From assembly GCF_000973545.1 (NCBI RefSeq), contig NZ_CP010049.1, forward strand, positions 62,001 to 126,000: a stretch of DNA of 64,000 nt, written 5' to 3'. Numbering within the stretch: the stretch's first letter is position 1; the number at the start of each line of letters is the position of its first letter. Positions 32,221 through 43,890 of this stretch are shown here, one piece after another. Origin of the DNA: Blochmannia endosymbiont of Camponotus (Colobopsis) obliquus (lineage in GTDB: Bacteria; Pseudomonadota; Gammaproteobacteria; Enterobacterales; Enterobacteriaceae). The notes beneath the pieces are model-generated. The model made no database searches. It had not been told where the DNA came from and was given only the letters and a program-made list of their open reading frames with translations. Made by a program: the position numbers and the translations under genes.

Positions 32221-33534
32221 ATGATATTATCTTTATGTATTTTTTTTGTTTATGTAAAAAATATCGATGTTGTAGCGGCGCTGAGTAGTATTAATGTAGA
32301 CAATAATATTGATCGATCAACTGTAATTTTGAAATTTAGTTCTATACCTGTTTATAATTTTTTTTCTTTACATAATCCTGAAAGAGTAGTTGTAGATGTG
32401 GTTTATCATACTCAAATTAATACTGATATATTTCCAATTAATTTTAATGGTAAAAATTTAATAAAGTGTATAAGGGGCGGTATGTCTTTAAACCAATCTA
32501 ATTTGAGATTAGTATTTGATATAGGAAGTAATAATAATTTTTATGTTCAAAATATAATACAACGACAAGATGATAATTTTTATTGTTTAGTATTTGTTTT
32601 GACAAAAAAAAATCATTTTTCTATAAATGAAATAAATCAATCTACTAACATGTCTTGTTTTAATGGCAAATTATCATTTGCTAATAATAAAAAAAAATTT
32701 TTTGATGATGGAATAGCTATAGCAAAAAAACCAGTTATGTTAATATTGCGTAAGTGGAGTATAAAAAATTTTGAACCAATAGTTGTTGCTATCGATGCGG
32801 GTCATGGTGGACAAGATCCAGGAGCTATTGGTTTGAATGGATTATGTGAAAAAAATGTTACACTTGCTATTGTTCGTAAGTTAAAAAACAGATTGCATGC
32901 AGATAAAATGTTTAAACCAGTTTTGACAAGGAATGGTGATTATTTTATTTCGGTTATGGGTCGTTCTGAAGTTGCTCGCAAACAGGGCGCTGATGTTTTA
33001 ATTTCAATTCATGCTGATGCATCTTTTAATAAAAATGTTAGAGGATCTTCTGTGTGGATATTATCAAATAGACGTGCTAATAGCGAAATGGGTAATTGGT
33101 TATTAGAACAACATGGTAAACGAGCTGAATTACTAGGGGGTGTTGCTACCTTATTAACTAATAAACATGTCAATCCTTATTTTGAGGAGGTGATTTTAGA
33201 TTTACAATTTTGTTATTCCCAACGAGTAGGATATGAACTAGGAATGTGTGTATTACATTATTTACGTGATGTTGGTGTATTATTACATAAGTCCCGCCCT
33301 GAATCATCTAGTCTTGGTGTCTTACGATCTCCTGACATTCCTTCTCTATTAATTGAAACAGGATTTATTAGTAACGTGTTTGAAGAAAAAATGCTTGGTA
33401 ATGACTATTATCAAGAGAAAATTGCGACTGCAATACATCAGGGATTACGGTCTTACTTTTTGTTACATCCTTTGCATGCTTCGGTATCTATGTCTAATAA
33501 AGCATCACATAACGTCAATACAAATAAATTTTAA
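32221..33534 (+). CDS. amiB: N-acetylmuramoyl-L-alanine amidase
   Basis: Periplasmic zinc amidase that splits septal peptidoglycan for daughter-cell separation. A short hydrophobic N-terminus acts as signal sequence. Residues 30-130 form an AMIN-type domain, and residues from about 186 an Amidase_3 domain with zinc ligands His195 (AIDAGHGGQDPG), Glu210 and His264 (SIHADA) and the catalytic Glu in LLIETGFISN near 380. It has 437 residues, E. coli AmiB 445. The start ATG at 32221, 35 bases after tsaE, has no clear ribosome binding site. mutL, next in E. coli, is missing. Confidence 0.94.
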   Translation: MILSLCIFFVYVKNIDVVAALSSINVDNNIDRSTVILKFSSIPVYNFFSLHNPERVVVDVVYHTQINTDIFPINFNGKNLIKCIRGGMSLNQSNLRLVFDIGSNNNFYVQNIIQRQDDNFYCLVFVLTKKNHFSINEINQSTNMSCFNGKLSFANNKKKFFDDGIAIAKKPVMLILRKWSIKNFEPIVVAIDAGHGGQDPGAIGLNGLCEKNVTLAIVRKLKNRLHADKMFKPVLTRNGDYFISVMGRSEVARKQGADVLISIHADASFNKNVRGSSVWILSNRRANSEMGNWLLEQHGKRAELLGGVATLLTNKHVNPYFEEVILDLQFCYSQRVGYELGMCVLHYLRDVGVLLHKSRPESSSLGVLRSPDIPSLLIETGFISNVFEEKMLGNDYYQEKIATAIHQGLRSYFLLHPLHASVSMSNKASHNVNTNKF

Positions 33535-34219
33535 TATAATTAATATGAATATACAATTGTATATTAAAAGTTATATATTTATAATACGTTATAGTTTTAG
33601 TTTAGGTTTATATTTTTATCTTTTTGAATTGTTATAGCATGTAATCGGTTGCGTATATTACAACGTATATTTTTATTTGTAATGAATATTTAAGTTGTTC
33701 ATGCAAGATTTTAAGTGTTTAATTTTATCATACATGTGTTATATATAAATATTGTAGGCATTTTGAAATTCAATGTGATGAATATTGATTGTTTATCTTT
33801 AATGAAGGATATTTTACTTGTTGTTTGTTAATAATTATATTTTGTTTACGTGTTATGATGAATTTCTGTTTATATTTTAATGTATTTATTGTGTTTTATT
33901 TGTCTGATTAATATTGTTTATAATTAATGTTGCTTGGTGTTTTTTTTTGAAAGTGGTTGTCTTCTGTTGGTACATTGAATATTAGAACTTTTTTGTTTTA
34001 AGGTATGTACAAAAATATAACATTGTTTTGACTTGCAATATTAACGTAAAATAATAATCAAAACATTAATGACATTTTGATATTTAATAAGTTTGGATTA
34101 CTAATAATAGTTTGTTTATTAATTAAATTAAGTTATGATTGCAAAGTACAAACATAATATTAGTTTGTTTTGTTACATTTTTGTCTGTACAGAAATTGAT
34201 TATTATAAAATACAATTAT
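33535..34219. other. Spacer amiB-miaA where mutL lies in E. coli
   Basis: No MutL motif can be found in any frame. A few short frames run in from amiB and miaA in the wrong phase only. The spacer holds a short palindrome at 33548-33565 that is within chance expectation. Confidence 0.5.
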
Positions 34220-35212
34220 ATGATTCATGGTATGGTAGATGTTCGCTGTCCGTTTGTTATTTTTTTGATGGGTCCGACATCTTCTGGAAAGACTGCATTA
34301 GCATTGGCGTTAAAGAAAAAAATATCGATAGAAATTATTAGTGTTGATTCAATGTTAATATATCGTAATATGGATATTGGTACAGCTAAGCCTACCAATG
34401 AAGAATTAGTGTTAGCTCCTCATAGGTTAATTAATATTCTTGATCCATCTGAGTCTTATTCAGTTGCAAAATTTTTGCATGATGTTTTTTTTGAAATTTT
34501 AGAAGTTATTAATAATGGTAATATACCATTATTAGTGGGTGGCACAATGTTGTATTTTAAATTATTACTAAATGGACTGTCTCCTGTACCTCCGGCGGAT
34601 TATTTAATACGTGAACAGATTAGACAACAAGCAAGTATGATAGGTTGGCGTGCTCTATACAAAAAATTACAAAAAATTGATCCAATTACTGCAGAAAGAA
34701 TTCATCCTAATGATAAACAAAGATTACAGAGGGCGTTAGAGATTTTTTTAATATCTGGAAAAACTGTAACTGAATTACATAAAGTATCTTTACAACCATT
34801 AGCAAAGTATCAAGTTTGTCAGTTTGCTATTTTACCAGAGCATCGTGAATTATTGCATAGACGAATAACACATCGATTTTATCGTATGTTAGATATTGGA
34901 TTTGAAAAAGAAGTGCAGGCTTTATATACTAGACCTAATCTTCATGAAGCGATGACATCTATTCGTAGCGTAGGATATCGTCAGATGTGGTTATATTTGT
35001 CTGGCAAAATTAACTATACGAATATGATATCAAGCGCTATTCATGCAACATATCAACTTGCTAAACGTCAAATGACTTGGTTACGTGGATGGGATGATAG
35101 TGTTTATTTTTTAAATAGTGCAGATATTTCTGACGCTGTTAGTAGAGTATTGCGAGTTATTAGTCCGTTTTTATATAGCAAGAGACACATGCGTAGTAAA
35201 ATAAATAAATAG
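34220..35212 (+). CDS. miaA: tRNA dimethylallyltransferase
   Basis: Adds a dimethylallyl group to A37 of tRNAs reading UNN codons, the first step to ms2i6A. The ATG at 34220 gives 330 residues; E. coli has 316. An ATG at 34232 is equally possible, and the open frame reaches back to 34139 without similarity. The P-loop [15 protein letters not shown], the catalytic Asp in [33 protein letters not shown], the [15 protein letters not shown] segment and the C-terminal [13 protein letters not shown] are conserved. The tRNA-Phe in this window has G37 and cannot be its substrate. Confidence 0.93.
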   Translation: MIHGMVDVRCPFVIFLMGPTSSGKTALALALKKKISIEIISVDSMLIYRNMDIGTAKPTNEELVLAPHRLINILDPSESYSVAKFLHDVFFEILEVINNGNIPLLVGGTMLYFKLLLNGLSPVPPADYLIREQIRQQASMIGWRALYKKLQKIDPITAERIHPNDKQRLQRALEIFLISGKTVTELHKVSLQPLAKYQVCQFAILPEHRELLHRRITHRFYRMLDIGFEKEVQALYTRPNLHEAMTSIRSVGYRQMWLYLSGKINYTNMISSAIHATYQLAKRQMTWLRGWDDSVYFLNSADISDAVSRVLRVISPFLYSKRHMRSKINK

Positions 35213-35566
35213 TTGATTTGTTTTATAATGATTTAGTTTTATTAAAATTTAATTTATTTTTATGTTATAATTTAGAGATCAAGATTATAATAATTAACCT
35301 GCATGAGTTAATGTTTTTATAATGTTCTAATTGGAAATTAGAACATTATAGTTTTTAAAGAATTTTCGATATTGTTAATATAAATCAAGTGAGACGCAAA
35401 ATGTAAAAGTTTTTAATTATTTTATATGTAGATACATTAGATAATTATTTTGGGATATTATATTTTGTTTAGATTTTTACATTTCACATTATTTTCTATT
35501 AGAAGTATTATACTATTGATTGCATCGTTTTTGTGTTTTTATTTGTGATAATGAGGTTGATTTTTT
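35213..35566. other. Spacer miaA-hflX where hfq lies in E. coli
   Basis: E. coli has hfq between miaA and hflX. No Hfq Sm-motif is found in this stretch, so hfq is absent from its usual place. The spacer contains a perfect 15-bp inverted repeat, annotated separately, and a GAGG site at 35553-35556 for hflX. Confidence 0.55.
35318..35350 (+). terminator. Perfect 15-bp hairpin, probable terminator
   Basis: TATAATGTTCTAATT at 35318-35332 is perfectly complementary to 35336-35350, separated by the loop GGA and followed by GTTTTT on the plus strand. It lies 105 bases after miaA. The long perfect stem is far above what base composition predicts, and the downstream T-run fits intrinsic termination of the tsaE-amiB-miaA message. 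Confidence 0.6.
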
Positions 35567-36871
35567 TTGTTTAGACATTATTCTCGTTTTGGTCAAGCTA
35601 TATTAGTACGTGTTTTTTTTAAAAAAAAAAATATAGAAGTGTTGCAAGAATTTAAAAATTTGGTTACTGCATCTGGTATAAAAATATTTCGAGTGATTAC
35701 TGTGTGTCGCAGTTCTCCACATCCTAAGTTTTATGTTGGCACAGGAAAAATTAAGGAAATTGCATTTTTAGCTAAAAATAATTTAATTCCAGTTATTATT
35801 TTTGATCATATTTTATCACCGAATCAAGAAAAACATCTTGAAGATTTATGTCAATGTAAAATTATTGATAGAACAGAATTAATTCTTCATATATTTTCGC
35901 AACGAGCAAAGACTAGTGCGGGAAAATTGCAGGTCAAATTAGCGCAGTTGCGTTATCTTAGTACCCGTTTGGTACATGGATGGACACATTTGGAAAAACA
36001 AAAAGGAGATATAAAAAGGTTACGTGGTCCTGGTGAAACTCAGTTAGAAGTTGATAGACGGTTACTACGTACTCAAATTAATCATGTTCTTTTTCGTTTA
36101 AAAAAAGTAGCTAAGCAACGAGAACAAGAACGACAATCTCGTGCTCGTAGTAATATTCCAAGTGTTTTATTAGTAGGATATACTAATGTAGGTAAATCCA
36201 CTGTTTTTAATTTATTAACTAATTCTTCAGTCTATATTGCTAATAAATTTTTTGCTACTCTTGATCCTATTCATAGACGCATTGCCGTGCATGGTATAGG
36301 TGAAGTAATATTAATAGATACAGTAGGTTTTATTAAAGATTTTCCTTCTGATTTAGTTTCTGCTTTTCAGGTTACTTTACAAGAAGCATTGTATGCAACA
36401 TTGTTGTTACATATTGTTGATGCATCTGATGATCAATATGAAGAAAAAATTGCTGCAGTGATTCATATTTTAGACAAAATTAAAATTCATCATATACCAA
36501 TACTTACAGTTATGAACAAAATTGATCTTTTAGATGATTTTAAACCTCGTATTGATCGTGATGTTGATCATTATCCTACGAGAGTTTGGATATCTGCTAA
36601 AAATACTATAGGTCAAGCATTATTCATACAAACATTAAGTGAATGTTTATATGGTATCATGATGCAATATGAATTATTGTTACCACCCGAGGCTTATTAT
36701 TTGAATGTTAAATTTTATCAAATGAAAGTTGTTCAATATTGTCGAATTAAACCTGATGGTAATTTTTATTTAATTATAAAATTATCTATTGCAAATTGGT
36801 TGAAATTATGTCAGCAATATTCCTTTTTGAATAAATATTTAATTACAAATAGTTCACAAAGGTGTTTATAA
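35567..36871 (+). CDS. hflX: Ribosome-dissociating GTPase HflX
   Basis: GTPase that binds and splits stalled or heat-damaged 70S ribosomes. The start is a TTG at 35567 with GAGG 10 bases upstream; the resulting MFRHYSRFGQAILV aligns with E. coli MFDRYDAGEQAVLV, and 434 residues compare with 426. The HflX domain carries LRGPGETQLEVDRR, and the G domain has G1 GYTNVGKST, G3 DTVGFI and G4 NKID. An 8-T run directly precedes the TTG and a nine-A run lies shortly after it, so length changes there could affect expression. Confidence 0.95.
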   Translation: MFRHYSRFGQAILVRVFFKKKNIEVLQEFKNLVTASGIKIFRVITVCRSSPHPKFYVGTGKIKEIAFLAKNNLIPVIIFDHILSPNQEKHLEDLCQCKIIDRTELILHIFSQRAKTSAGKLQVKLAQLRYLSTRLVHGWTHLEKQKGDIKRLRGPGETQLEVDRRLLRTQINHVLFRLKKVAKQREQERQSRARSNIPSVLLVGYTNVGKSTVFNLLTNSSVYIANKFFATLDPIHRRIAVHGIGEVILIDTVGFIKDFPSDLVSAFQVTLQEALYATLLLHIVDASDDQYEEKIAAVIHILDKIKIHHIPILTVMNKIDLLDDFKPRIDRDVDHYPTRVWISAKNTIGQALFIQTLSECLYGIMMQYELLLPPEAYYLNVKFYQMKVVQYCRIKPDGNFYLIIKLSIANWLKLCQQYSFLNKYLITNSSQRCL

Positions 36872-36926
36872 TGTGATATTTAATAAAATTTGTTAATGTT
36901 TTATTTTATTGTAGGAGATACAACTT

Positions 36927-38150
36927 ATGGCTTTGAATTGGCCTGTGTATTTTATAAATAATCATGATCCATGGGAAAGAAAAAGTGATGGTGATAAAAA
37001 TTCTATTAAAAACAATCAAAATAAAAAAAATTTTTTAAATTTTAATAGATTTGTGTGTAATATTATTCGTAAATTAATTAAATTTAATATTGGTGGTAAT
37101 AATAGTGTGAATGGTATACCAGAGAGAAAAGGTTATTATTATTGTGGAATAGTTCTTTTTGTAGTCGTGCTATGTTGGATAATTAGTGGTTTTTATACTA
37201 TTAAAGAAGCAGAGCGCGGAGTTATCTTACGTTTTGGGAAATTTAGTCATTTGGTGTATCCTGGGCTTAATTGGAAACCTATTTTTATTGATGTTGTAAT
37301 TCCTGTAAATGTAGAATCGGTGCGTGAATTAGCGGCATCTGGTATGATGTTAACATCTGATGAAAATGTAGTACGAGTTGAAATGAATGTTCAGTATCGT
37401 GTTACTGAACCAGAGAGATATTTGTTTAGTGTAATTAATGCTGATGATAGCTTACGTCAAGCTACCGATAGTGCGTTACGTGGCGTGATTGGGAAATATA
37501 CCATGGATCGAATTTTGACGGAAGGACGTACTGTTGTACGTAGTGATACTCGTCATGTTTTAGAAAATACTATTCATCCTTATAATATGGGCATTACTCT
37601 TCTTGATGTCAATTTCCAAACAGCTCGTCCACCTGAAGAAGTTAAGGCGTCTTTTGATGATGCAATTGCTGCACGAGAAAATGAACAACAATATATTCGT
37701 GAGGCAGAAGCATATGCAAATGAGGTACAACCTCGTGCTAATGGTCAGGCACAACGTATTTTAGAAGAAGGCAAGGCTTATAAGGCGCGTACTGTATTTA
37801 AAGCACAAGGAGAGGTGGAGAGATTTTCTAAAATTTTGCCAGAATATAAAGCTGCTCCTAAAATTACTCGAGAAAGATTGTATATAGATACTATGGAACG
37901 TGTATTATGCAGCACACGTAAAGTGCTCGTTAATGAGCAATTTGTAAATAACATTTTTATGTTACCTGTAGAATTTTTCGCCGGAAATTGTGATAAAAAT
38001 AATCAAAATGTTGATGTTATTAATAATGCTTTACGATCATCAATGATTGATAATAATAATAATGCAGATAAGGTTCTTTCAACCTATCAGCAGGGTGATA
38101 ATGTTAATAAGAAGAAGAACAATATAATTAATAAAAAGAGAAGTAATTAA
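36927..38150 (+). CDS. hflK: FtsH regulator HflK
   Basis: Inner-membrane SPFH/prohibitin protein that forms the HflKC cage around FtsH and modulates its protease activity. An N-terminal cytoplasmic stretch of about 70 residues, Asn/Lys-rich here instead of Gly-rich as in E. coli, is followed by one transmembrane segment near residues 72-90 and the SPFH domain starting FYTIKEAERGVILRFGKF. VRELAASGMMLTSDENVV, ARPPEEVKASFDDAIAARE and the long C-terminal helix are strongly conserved. It has 407 residues, E. coli 419. A TAGGAG site is 6-7 bases upstream. Followed by hflC; ftsH itself is at 52495. Confidence 0.97.
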   Translation: MALNWPVYFINNHDPWERKSDGDKNSIKNNQNKKNFLNFNRFVCNIIRKLIKFNIGGNNSVNGIPERKGYYYCGIVLFVVVLCWIISGFYTIKEAERGVILRFGKFSHLVYPGLNWKPIFIDVVIPVNVESVRELAASGMMLTSDENVVRVEMNVQYRVTEPERYLFSVINADDSLRQATDSALRGVIGKYTMDRILTEGRTVVRSDTRHVLENTIHPYNMGITLLDVNFQTARPPEEVKASFDDAIAARENEQQYIREAEAYANEVQPRANGQAQRILEEGKAYKARTVFKAQGEVERFSKILPEYKAAPKITRERLYIDTMERVLCSTRKVLVNEQFVNNIFMLPVEFFAGNCDKNNQNVDVINNALRSSMIDNNNNADKVLSTYQQGDNVNKKKNNIINKKRSN

Positions 38151-38215
38151 TCTAAATCGAATTAGTTATTAATAAGACCAGTTCATTGGTGGGAAAGGTA
38201 AGGGGTGTGGACAGG

Positions 38216-39229
38216 ATGCGCAATTTTTTGGTGTTAGTTGTTGTTGTAGTATTGTTTGTGTTATGTTCTTCGTTATTTATTGTTCAAGAAGGACAGCGAG
38301 GTATTATATTACGGTTTGGTAAAGTTTTGCGTGATATAGATAGCAAACCTTTGGTTTATAATCCAGGTTTGCATATAAAAGTACCATTTATTGAAACGGT
38401 AAAGAATCTTGATGCTCGTATTCAAACTATGGAAAATCAAGCCGATCGTTTTGTCACCATGGAAAAAAAGGATTTAATTGTTGATTCTTATGTAAAATGG
38501 CGTATTAGTGATTTTAGTCGTTATTATTTAGCAACTGGTGGAGGAGATGTTTCTCAAGCTGAAGTTTTGATAAAACGTAAATTTTCTGATCGTTTACGTT
38601 CTGAGTTGGGTAGGCTTGATGTTCAGGGTATTGTTACAGATTCACGTAATAGATTGATGAATGATGTACGGGATTCATTAAATTATGGTACTCCGGGTCA
38701 TGTTTATAATAATTCACAACAATTAGCGATAGTTGATAATGTTATTAGTTCTGCAGTTTCCCATATTGAATTAGAACCATATAATTGTACTTTTGTTACT
38801 AATCCTAATAGTATGGCAGCATTAGGTATAGAAATAGTTGACGTACGTATCAAACAAATTAATTTACCTACAGAAGTTTCTGATGCAATATATCAACGTA
38901 TGCGTGCAGAGCGAGAAGCTGTTGCTCGTCGTCATCGGTCTCAGGGTCAGGAAGCAGCTGAAAAGTTGCGTGCTACTGCGGATTATGAAGTAACTCGTAC
39001 TTTAGCTGAAGCAGAGCGTCAGTCTTTAATTATTCGTGGTGAAGCAGATTCGGAAACTGCAAAATTATATGCTGATGCTTTTAATGAAGATCCATTGTTT
39101 TATTCTTTTGTGCGTAGTTTAACTGCTTATGAAAAGAGTTTTAATAATAATAATAATATGATGATATTAAGTCAAAATAGTGATTTTTTCCGTTTTATGA
39201 ATTTACCAAAGAAAGATATTGTTAAATAA
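38216..39229 (+). CDS. hflC: FtsH regulator HflC
   Basis: Partner of HflK in the membrane complex that controls FtsH. I start it at ATG 38216, which yields 337 residues beginning MRNFLVLVVV, in line with E. coli (334); AGGGG is 10 bases upstream, and the upstream TTG at 38186 adds unmatched residues. One N-terminal transmembrane helix, then the SPFH domain with FIVQEGQRGIILRFGKVLRD, FVTMEKKDLIVDSYVKWRI, and the RIKQINLPTEVSDAIYQRM/RAEREAVARRHRSQG helix. The region around residue 165-195 is shorter and differs from E. coli. Confidence 0.97.
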   Translation: MRNFLVLVVVVVLFVLCSSLFIVQEGQRGIILRFGKVLRDIDSKPLVYNPGLHIKVPFIETVKNLDARIQTMENQADRFVTMEKKDLIVDSYVKWRISDFSRYYLATGGGDVSQAEVLIKRKFSDRLRSELGRLDVQGIVTDSRNRLMNDVRDSLNYGTPGHVYNNSQQLAIVDNVISSAVSHIELEPYNCTFVTNPNSMAALGIEIVDVRIKQINLPTEVSDAIYQRMRAEREAVARRHRSQGQEAAEKLRATADYEVTRTLAEAERQSLIIRGEADSETAKLYADAFNEDPLFYSFVRSLTAYEKSFNNNNNMMILSQNSDFFRFMNLPKKDIVK

Positions 39230-39415
39230 ATAAATTATTAATATCTAATTTAAATTGTATTTTAGTTTTGTTAACAATGATAATATGGATCATAAAAAAC
39301 GTTTATTTTGTATGTTGGTAGTTAAGTAATATATATATAATACATTTATTGTTTTTTTGATTGTGATTGTATAAGTGATATTTTAGTCTAGATATTAATC
39401 GATTAAATGTAGTAA

Positions 39416-40729
<1,314 letters not shown>

Positions 40730-41210
40730 TTTATTTTTGTATAAGTATAAAATTTTTACTAATTTAGTTTATTATTATTTGATAGGTTGTATGTTTTTAA
40801 ATTATTTGTATTAACATAATTAAGTAATGTTTTGTTAAAGATATTTGAGATGCACGTATGATATTGTTTGAGGTTTCTTTTATTTTTTAAATTAAAATTA
40901 TATTATTTTGATTTCATGTTATTTTAATTTTTTATATAAAAATTAATATAGTTAATGCAGATGTTTTAATATAGTATATTTATTTAAAATATTTATGATA
41001 ATGCATTGAAAATATTTAGTGTTGAAGTAATTATTAGTTGTATACTTAGACATATTTTGCACAATGTTTTGTATTACAGGTTGTTTGAATAAGTAATGTT
41101 TGTAGGAATTTTATGATTTTTTTTATTATGAGTACATGATGTATGTTGAATGTTTTTAATTATTTTATTATATAATATATATATAATTTATGTAAAATTT
41201 ATATAACATA
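40730..41210. other. Spacer purA-rlmB where rnr lies in E. coli
   Basis: No trace of the large rnr gene (RNase R) or of nsrR is visible. The stretch is almost pure A and T with no clear signal. Confidence 0.5.
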
Positions 41211-41957
41211 ATGGTTGAGTTTGTTTATGGTATTCATATTATACAGTCTTTGTTAGATTTTAGTCCTAAGTGTTTTTTAAAAGTTTATGTTCTTGATAAT
41301 TATCACAATAATTATAGATTAAAAATTTTAATTGAACGGTTAGAGAAGATTTGTATTATTAAAAAAGTAAAAAATCGTCATTTTTTGTATAAACAAGTTG
41401 GTGTATTAACTCACCAAGGAATAATTGCTGAAATACATAAAAAAAATTATTTTCAGGAAAGTTATTTGTTGGAATTGTTAATTAAAGAAAAAAATCCGTT
41501 AATTTTAGTTCTTGATTGTATTACTGATCCTCATAATTTGGGAGCATGTTTGCGTTGCGCTCATGCTTTTGGTGTACATGTTGTTATTATTCCTCGTAAT
41601 CGTTCTTCTCAGATGAATGCTACTGTTAGGAAAGTAGCTAGTGGTGCTGCAGAAATTGTTCCTTTGATTCGTGTTACTAATTTAGTACGTACGTTACAAT
41701 TACTGCAAAAATATGGTATACGAGTAGTTGGTACCATATTGCAATCAAATCATTATTTAGGCCAGAGTCAATTGTTAGGTAAATTAGCATTAGTTATGGG
41801 ATCTGAAGGGACGGGTATAAGATATTTAACCAGAAAAACTTGTGATGAATTAATTAGTATTCCGATGATTAGTTCTTGTGCTTCATTAAATGTTGCTGTA
41901 GCCACAGGAATTTGTTTATTTGAAGTATTAAGACAAAAAATGGTTTGTAATTATTAA
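41211..41957 (+). CDS. rlmB: 23S rRNA (guanosine2251-2'-O)-methyltransferase
   Basis: SpoU/TrmH-family knotted methyltransferase that modifies G2251 in the P loop of 23S rRNA. It has 248 residues, E. coli 243. The three SPOUT motifs are clear: TDPHNLGACLRCAHAFG (motif 1), VMGSEGTGIRYL (motif 2) and ISIPMISSCASLNVAVATGICLFE (motif 3, given in part). The substrate-binding N-terminal domain is diverged. It stands alone between purA and rpsF, with long spacers on both sides. Confidence 0.95.
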   Translation: MVEFVYGIHIIQSLLDFSPKCFLKVYVLDNYHNNYRLKILIERLEKICIIKKVKNRHFLYKQVGVLTHQGIIAEIHKKNYFQESYLLELLIKEKNPLILVLDCITDPHNLGACLRCAHAFGVHVVIIPRNRSSQMNATVRKVASGAAEIVPLIRVTNLVRTLQLLQKYGIRVVGTILQSNHYLGQSQLLGKLALVMGSEGTGIRYLTRKTCDELISIPMISSCASLNVAVATGICLFEVLRQKMVCNY

Positions 41958-42368
41958 TTTAAATATATTTTGTTAATTTTGGGTTTTGTTTAAGAAATAG
42001 GATTTGTTATTTTTATGTTTATAATGAAGATAGTAGAGGATATTTTTAAAAGTTTTGTTATATTGTGTGAATTTAAATGACCAGGTATTGTATATTATTA
42101 TTCAATAGATTTTGTAGTTGATTGCGAATTTTATGCAAATTTTATTATAAAATTTTGCTCTTGCATGGTGTTTTAAATTTGTGATAATATTGTTGTTATA
42201 AAGTTATTATCATAATCTTAGTAGTCATTGTATTTGATTTCATTTTTATCGATAATTTATATTAATATTTTGTTGATTCAAATCAGTCATTAAATTATGA
42301 TAAAGTTGTGTTTGGTGTTGGACAATATGAGTTAATTAAGACAATTTAATAGTTGGAGTAATAATATA
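41958..42368. other. Spacer rlmB-rpsF
   Basis: About 410 bases with no gene seen. A TTGGAG purine site at 42352-42357 precedes rpsF; the S6 operon promoter should lie here, but I cannot choose one. Confidence 0.4.
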
Positions 42369-42755
42369 ATGCGACATTATGAAATTATTTTAATGATTCA
42401 TCCAGATAAAAGTGAAATTGTTAGTAACATGATTGATCAGTATAAAAATGTTATTTTAATTAATAATAAAGGTATTATTCATCGTGTAGAAGATTGGGGT
42501 AGGCGATCTTTAGCATATCCTATTAAAAAATTGTATAAAGCTCATTATGTGTTATTGAACATAGAGGTATCTTGTAAAACTATTTTTGAGTTGGAGAGTC
42601 TTTTTAAGTTTAATGACGATATTATTCGTAATATGATTATTAGGCGTAAAAAAGCGGTTACTGATTTATCTCCAATTATGCAAATAAAAGATGAACCTAT
42701 TGATATTGTATCTGACAGGGTTAATTATTATAATAAGACTAAATTAAATATTTAG
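42369..42755 (+). CDS. rpsF: 30S ribosomal protein S6
   Basis: Protein of the 30S platform that binds as a dimer with S18. It has 128 residues against 131-135 in E. coli. [16 protein letters not shown] at the N-terminus, the [24 protein letters not shown] core (given in part) and [12 protein letters not shown] are conserved; the acidic Glu-rich C-terminal tail of E. coli is replaced by a Tyr/Asn/Lys-rich end, so RimK glutamylation is unlikely. GGAG is 9 bases upstream. First gene of rpsF-rpsR-rplI. Confidence 0.96.
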   Translation: MRHYEIILMIHPDKSEIVSNMIDQYKNVILINNKGIIHRVEDWGRRSLAYPIKKLYKAHYVLLNIEVSCKTIFELESLFKFNDDIIRNMIIRRKKAVTDLSPIMQIKDEPIDIVSDRVNYYNKTKLNI

Positions 42756-42974
42756 ATGTAATTAATTTATTAATGTGCTATAATAATTGTTGATGTTTTA
42801 TTATCATAAAGTAAAAAAATAGAAAAATTAAATATATTGTATATCATTTTATGTATTAGGGTTGTGAATGTGAGTTTTTAATAAATGTAATGAGTGTTTA
42901 TAAAAGCATGGTGTTTGTGTTTTTTTATTTTAGTGATTAAGTATTTATGTAAAGTAAATTTTGGAAAAGTTTTT

Positions 42975-43202
42975 ATGGTTCGTTATTCTCGTAGTCGTAA
43001 GTTTTATAAGTTTACTGTGGAAAAATGTGTTGAAATTGATTATAAGGATATATCTAAATTAAGAAATTACATTATAGAAAGTGGCAAGGTTATTCCCAGT
43101 AGGATAACTGGGACCCGTGCGAAATTTCAGCGTCAATTATCTCGTGCTATTAAGAGAGCGCGTTATGTTGCATTTATACCATATACAGACAATCATATTT
43201 AA
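42975..43202 (+). CDS. rpsR: 30S ribosomal protein S18
   Basis: Small-subunit platform protein. ATG 42975 gives the standard 75 residues starting [13 protein letters not shown]; an in-frame start at 42894 would add 27 unmatched residues. [14 protein letters not shown], the [22 protein letters not shown] block and PYTDNH are conserved. GGAAAAG is about 8 bases upstream. In E. coli priB fills the gap between rpsF and rpsR; here the 219-base gap encodes nothing recognisable. Confidence 0.97.
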   Translation: MVRYSRSRKFYKFTVEKCVEIDYKDISKLRNYIIESGKVIPSRITGTRAKFQRQLSRAIKRARYVAFIPYTDNHI

Positions 43203-43243
43203 ATTTTAATTATTTATTGAGTTGAGTTGTTTTTATGAAACTT

Positions 43244-43702
43244 ATGCAAGTTATATTGTTAAATAAAGTAGATAGATTAGGTGAAATAGGTACATTAGTT
43301 AATGTAAAAGCAGGTTATGCTCGTAATTTTTTATTTCCGCAAGGAAAAGCTATTACAGCTACAAAGAAAAATCTTTTGTATTTTAAAAATACGCAACTTA
43401 AATTACAGGAGAAATTAATAGAATCACATGCAATTGCTAAAATACGTTTGGAAAAACTGAATAAACTTGGTTCTATTATTATTTTGTCCAATAAAGTAGG
43501 TGTAGGGGGTAAGTTATTTGGCTCTATTGGTGCTCTTGAGATAGCTAATGCTATAACTAATTTAGGTGTTCAAGTATCAAAAAATGAGGTAAAATTGCCA
43601 AATAAAAGAGGATTGCGTGTGATTGGTGATCATGAAATTAAGGTTCAATTATGTAGTGATCTTTATTCCACTTTGATTATTACTGTAAAGTCACAAGTGT
43701 AA
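43244..43702 (+). CDS. rplI: 50S ribosomal protein L9
   Basis: Elongated two-domain protein bound near the L1 stalk that helps maintain reading frame. Homology supports ATG 43244 (MQVILLNKVDRLGEIG), giving 152 residues against 149 in E. coli; an ATG three codons earlier at 43235 has better spacing to a GAG site and may also be used. KAGYARNFLFPQGKAITAT near residue 25 and the C-domain GKLFGSIG are conserved. The central connecting helix is Lys/Leu-rich. Confidence 0.95.
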   Translation: MQVILLNKVDRLGEIGTLVNVKAGYARNFLFPQGKAITATKKNLLYFKNTQLKLQEKLIESHAIAKIRLEKLNKLGSIIILSNKVGVGGKLFGSIGALEIANAITNLGVQVSKNEVKLPNKRGLRVIGDHEIKVQLCSDLYSTLIITVKSQV

Positions 43703-43890
43703 TATTTTTGTTAGATGTTTGTTTAATAAAATAAATTTAGTATTGTAATTTTACTATGTATTATATACAGTTTTAATATTTTATATTAATTATTTTATAG
43801 CAAAAAGAAAAATTAAGTAATATGTGTAATCAAAATTTTTTATTTTGATTTTTTTTTGATGGTTATATATATGAAGATTTTGTTATTATT

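Noticed and set aside
33548..33565. 18-base palindrome downstream of amiB
   Set aside because: Nine-base arms are within chance expectation and no T-run follows.
34135..34341. Second frame at the start of miaA
   Set aside because: Out of phase with the conserved MiaA P-loop, with no similarity.
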